Notes under the pieces: model-generated
The model's database searches: none
Told to the model about the DNA's origin: nothing
What the model saw: only the letters and a program-made list of their open reading frames with translations
Source of the DNA: Chaetoceros tenuissimus
Lineage: Eukaryota > Bacillariophyta > Thalassiosirophyceae > Chaetocerotales > Chaetocerotaceae
Reading direction: 5' to 3'
DNA: 64,000 bases
Assembly: GCA_021927905.1 (NCBI GenBank)
Contig: BLLK01000060.1
Location: forward strand, 186,001 to 250,000
Shown: positions 61,419 to 64,000 of the stretch, piece after piece
How positions within the stretch are numbered: the stretch's first letter is position 1
Layout of the letters: every line of letters begins with the position of its first letter
Made by a program: the position numbers and the translations under genes

Positions 61419-62204
61419 ATGTCGAATACTACGAATACGAAAGATACTTCCGATCACGATGATCTAGCTGCAAAAATCGCTAATGCCCAGGATGAGATAA
61501 GGCTTAGTATGGACGCAAGTGTGGACTATGTTCTTGTAGATGATATGAAGACGCCAACAAAAAGCAATAGTAAAAACAAAATGACTAGATTTCTCTCGTT
61601 CCAATCAAACAAAGAAGATGATAACAACAGCACTGACAGTAACTTTCCAGCACCCTTCACTCACGTAGAAGGCTTTGTTCTCAACTACAATGCTGAATAC
61701 CTAACAAGGCTTCATCCTGCGTATGCACATTTTCCAAGGTGGAACGACTACATAATTCCTCCTAAATCAAACAATGAAAATTCATTACTATCCAAAATTG
61801 ATGAAAGCCTTTGGAGAAGATTTTGCAATGAAATCAATGAAAGTGAAATGATTTCAAAGAGAACAATGGTTATGATTAAATTTATGTTTCTATGTTGGTT
61901 TACGTTTACACTATATGTCCCATGGGCATCAAAAGAGGAACAGGAAATCAGAACGTTTTTGCCTTTGAACATGTGGGTAATTGGGGGGACTTTCCTTGCT
62001 CTCGTAATACTATACTATTCTCTTATGAAAAGTGCTCTTCGTGCTACGAACAAATGTATTGAAAAGTTTCAGAGTCCATTTGCAGATAAAGGAGTGAAAG
62101 TTGACTTGGTAGAACACACCGTCCGCGCGAGAGGTAGAACCTATGCATCAAATTACATTGTTTTTACTGCTCTGTCAAAGTCTACAACAATTGATGTTGT
62201 ATAA
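61419..62204 (+). CDS. Two-TM membrane protein, paralog A
   Basis: Single exon, 261 residues from the ATG at 61419. The first ~75 residues are polar. A conserved block follows: VEGFVLNYNAEYLTRLHPAY, AHFPRWNDYIIPP, IDESLWRRFCNEIN. Two membrane segments (VMIKFMFLCWFTFTLYVPWA and MWVIGGTFLALVILYYSLM) are close together with a short acidic loop, and a C-terminal soluble part ends in YIVFTALSKS. The same blocks occur in the convergent neighbour at 62309-63040, so the two are paralogs. Family not known to me. Confidence 0.75.
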   Translation: MSNTTNTKDTSDHDDLAAKIANAQDEIRLSMDASVDYVLVDDMKTPTKSNSKNKMTRFLSFQSNKEDDNNSTDSNFPAPFTHVEGFVLNYNAEYLTRLHPAYAHFPRWNDYIIPPKSNNENSLLSKIDESLWRRFCNEINESEMISKRTMVMIKFMFLCWFTFTLYVPWASKEEQEIRTFLPLNMWVIGGTFLALVILYYSLMKSALRATNKCIEKFQSPFADKGVKVDLVEHTVRARGRTYASNYIVFTALSKSTTIDVV

Positions 62205-62308
62205 TTAGCATCATTTTGACCGGAAATGAGGATTTGGATGGTGGTTTTTCTTCATGATTTCAATTAATTCATAGTTGACAGACTGTGGTATCATTGTTGC
62301 TTCTTTCT

Positions 62309-63040
62309 TCAGACGAGATTCAAAACCATACTGGGATTAGCAAGGGGTGTAAATATTATATAACTCGAATTAAAAGAAGTCTTCCCTTTTGAAACTGCGT
62401 ATTCTTCGTAGGCCACATTGACTCCTCTTTCTCTAAACCTTCCCTGGAAACGGTTTACAACATCTTCATTACTAACCATTTTGTGATATAGAATTTCCCA
62501 GTATATAAAAAATATCACTAGGATTGATGTCAAGATGATCCACCCATCAAATGGTATAAAGGATATTATTAATTCGTCTTCAATGGCAAGCCATGGAATG
62601 TAGAGAATGAAAACGAACCAAAGAAGCAATAAAGAAAATAGAATCACACTAGCTATCATTGACTCACTATATGCTCTTTGGAACTCCCGAAAAAAATCAT
62701 TCCATAGGCTATCATCTATGCAATACAAAATAGAATATTCATCGTCTGGTTTTTGAGGAACTAGAGATGGGTACCACTGTGAGAAATGTGCATACTTTGG
62801 ATGCAAAGTAGAGGCGAATCGTGATGTAGAGGATATAATGAAGCCCTCACTGTGTTTGAGAGCTTGTACAATATGCATATTTTGACCACTCTTATTACTA
62901 GTGCTAGAGATGAATGAGGAGACTGAGTTAAACTCTATTTCACTTCTGCTGTCTTGTTCCATGAAGATGTAGGATGTCGATGGCTCTGACATAGGATTTT
63001 CACCACCATGTATTTGAAGAGTGGAAGTACTACCTATCAT
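62309..63040 (-). CDS. Two-TM membrane protein, paralog B
   Basis: 243 residues if it starts at the ATG at 63040; coding-like sequence continues up to a splice-acceptor-like TTCTTTCTTCAG near 63178, but no ATG lies just beyond, so the true first exon is uncertain. It shares SEGFIISSTSRFASTLHPKY, AHFSQWYPSLVPQ, IDDSLWNDFFREF, two close membrane segments (LFSLLLLWFVFILYIPWL, ILTSILVIFFIYWEILY) and SYIIFTPLANPS with paralog A, tail to tail with 104 bp between stops. The loop is again acidic. Confidence 0.65.
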   Translation of the reverse strand: MIGSTSTLQIHGGENPMSEPSTSYIFMEQDSRSEIEFNSVSSFISSTSNKSGQNMHIVQALKHSEGFIISSTSRFASTLHPKYAHFSQWYPSLVPQKPDDEYSILYCIDDSLWNDFFREFQRAYSESMIASVILFSLLLLWFVFILYIPWLAIEDELIISFIPFDGWIILTSILVIFFIYWEILYHKMVSNEDVVNRFQGRFRERGVNVAYEEYAVSKGKTSFNSSYIIFTPLANPSMVLNLV

Positions 63041-63389
63041 GAATGGTCTCAAAGCTTTTAGATGCAGAGTGGATACAAAATTTTTCTCTATATTTTCAAA
63101 TAGTAATCGAGGAATGGTGCAGTTCTCCTTGTCATCGCAACAAATAGATGACGCAGGTGAAAACTCCTTCTTTTGCACTGAAGAAAGAAGAAAAAAAGAA
63201 AAAATGGCGACGGTTGAGCTTCTGCTCCTTTATCCAAAGTGTCCGATCGAAGATAAAATGTTCTCAAAGTATGGTATTTTAGCTGTATGTTGAACTAAAT
63301 GTATGTAAAATAGATATTACAAGACCTTAAACTTTCTCCCTTTTTTAATTTTAGGAGTGCTGTAGACTAGTTTCAAAGTTTAGAAATAA
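63041..63389. other. Region 5' of paralog B
   Basis: 349 bp. The part up to 63178 may be coding sequence of paralog B. A pyrimidine-rich tract and CAG lie at 63179-63200 on the minus strand. The rest looks non-coding. Confidence 0.4.
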
Positions 63390-64000
63390 TTAATTTGCTT
63401 TCTTTTGCTCCATATTTGATGAAATAATCTCGCCAGAAATTTTGTATAATGTATTTTTCTCCAAGTATCCTACTTCAACAGCAGATGAAAACAGAGCAGC
63501 ATAAATGAGTATAAAACAGAACCAATCTTCGCCACTCATGATAGCGTAGTAGATCCAAACCGCAATAATAATGGTTGTATAGATCATATGGAATCTAGCA
63601 CAAACTGAAAGGATATGGGAAGTGGATAACGCTCCCAATTCATTTGATAATAGCTCCAAACCTTTTCTTTCCAACTTAGTCTTGAAAGTCCTGATTTCCG
63701 AAGGTAGACCTCTGTTCGTATTTGTACTTTGTCCTCCATAATCCATGCCAAAGTCATTTTTGTTCCCTGATCTTCGCATGCTCGACTTCTTTGATACCTG
63801 TGGCATTTGCTGCGAATAACTCTTGAGAGCCAGAGCACTTTTATCAGTAATGATGATTTGTGAAAGTAAAATAAAGAAAGTACTGATGAAGACAGTGAAA
63901 GTGATGAGAAACCCTTGGAAATGATCAAACATCAAATTTTCATATGCTCTCGTTCCTTTCGCTCCAATCAGTGAGGCATGTCCTGTTTCTGATAACAATG
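63390..64000 (-). CDS. Multi-pass membrane protein (partial, 5' end off right edge)
   Basis: The last 202 or so residues of a gene that continues beyond the window; the frame is open to the edge without an ATG (the apparent start is a TTG). Membrane segments: FLITFTVFISTFFILLSQIII, IYTTIIIAVWIYYAIM and WFCFILIYAALFSSAVEVGYL. The stretch between (ALKSYSQQMPQVSKKSSMRR) is cytosolic-looking and basic. Family not recognised. It lies just upstream of paralog B on the same strand. Confidence 0.65.
   Translation of the reverse strand, partial: LLSETGHASLIGAKGTRAYENLMFDHFQGFLITFTVFISTFFILLSQIIITDKSALALKSYSQQMPQVSKKSSMRRSGNKNDFGMDYGGQSTNTNRGLPSEIRTFKTKLERKGLELLSNELGALSTSHILSVCARFHMIYTTIIIAVWIYYAIMSGEDWFCFILIYAALFSSAVEVGYLEKNTLYKISGEIISSNMEQKKAN

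Noticed and set aside
63204-63366. Small plus-strand gene with a possible intron ending TTTTAG at ~63355
   Set aside because: Would give only ~26 residues and stop at once after the splice; no support beyond an ATG.

Overview
The window reads as nuclear DNA of a photosynthetic stramenopile, most likely a diatom. The evidence: short GT-AG introns (mostly 64-98 bp) in dense, AT-rich gene space; several proteins starting with a signal peptide followed by an ASAFAP-like Phe junction (the diatom plastid bipartite presequence); a UMP synthase fused in the order OMP decarboxylase then OPRT; a diatom-type cyclin; a glutamine-rich heat-shock factor; and secreted proteins with Ser/Pro/Glu linkers. A genus call (for example Chaetoceros-like) would be a guess. 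No operons, CRISPR arrays, rRNA or tRNA genes were seen. About 41 protein genes occur on both strands, separated by 0.1-0.8 kb.

Layout. 0-6 kb: a two-module glycosyltransferase (cut by the left edge), a CDC50 flippase subunit, a small ASAFAP protein and a Myb/SANT protein. 6.8-16 kb: a heat-shock factor; a large secreted beta-propeller/lectin/zinc metalloprotease gene with two reading-frame breaks; a phospholipase C-type phosphoesterase; and a MYND-finger gene whose 3' end is also split between frames. 16.5-30 kb: a VWA-alpha-kinase, UTP14, a membrane thioredoxin, an acidic coiled protein, a plastid FTR-variable-subunit-like protein, a cyclin, a putative thylakoid-lumen protein and mitoribosomal bL19. 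30-35 kb: a DegT-type aminotransferase with a plastid-like leader, a calcineurin-B-like protein, then a 1.4-kb non-coding inverted-repeat (MITE/foldback-like) element. 35-45 kb: a RING-H2 ligase, RPC8, a plastid membrane protein, a NUMOD3-repeat protein, queuine tRNA-ribosyltransferase, a small type I membrane protein and an unknown basic protein. 44.6-58.8 kb: a methyltransferase, D-aminoacyl-tRNA deacylase, a degenerate 2OG-oxygenase-like protein, UMP synthase, a fatty acid hydroxylase, an arrestin-fold protein, TIP41, a PX protein, an SDR and a lactonase-type beta-propeller. 59-64 kb: a 104-bp tandem repeat, a secreted protein with a duplicated domain, a tail-to-tail pair of paralogous membrane proteins and a membrane protein cut by the right edge.

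Most genes are unrelated housekeeping or accessory genes, as expected for a diatom chromosome; no multi-gene pathway cluster was found. Shared themes are ribosome and tRNA biology (UTP14, bL19m, RPC8, TGT, DTD), pyrimidine synthesis and PP2A/TOR regulation (TIP41).

The most interesting unannotated signal is RNA. The unusually long introns are the ones with clear RNA architecture. The TGT intron holds an H/ACA-type double hairpin with H and ACA boxes. The UMP synthase intron 2 holds one good and one weaker C/D-box snoRNA candidate. The 246-bp aminotransferase intron holds a perfect 8-bp stem. The second strong signal is the inverted-repeat element at 33.7-35.1 kb with a TTCTAC direct repeat at each side. 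All family calls come from reading translated motifs by eye; no database search was run.
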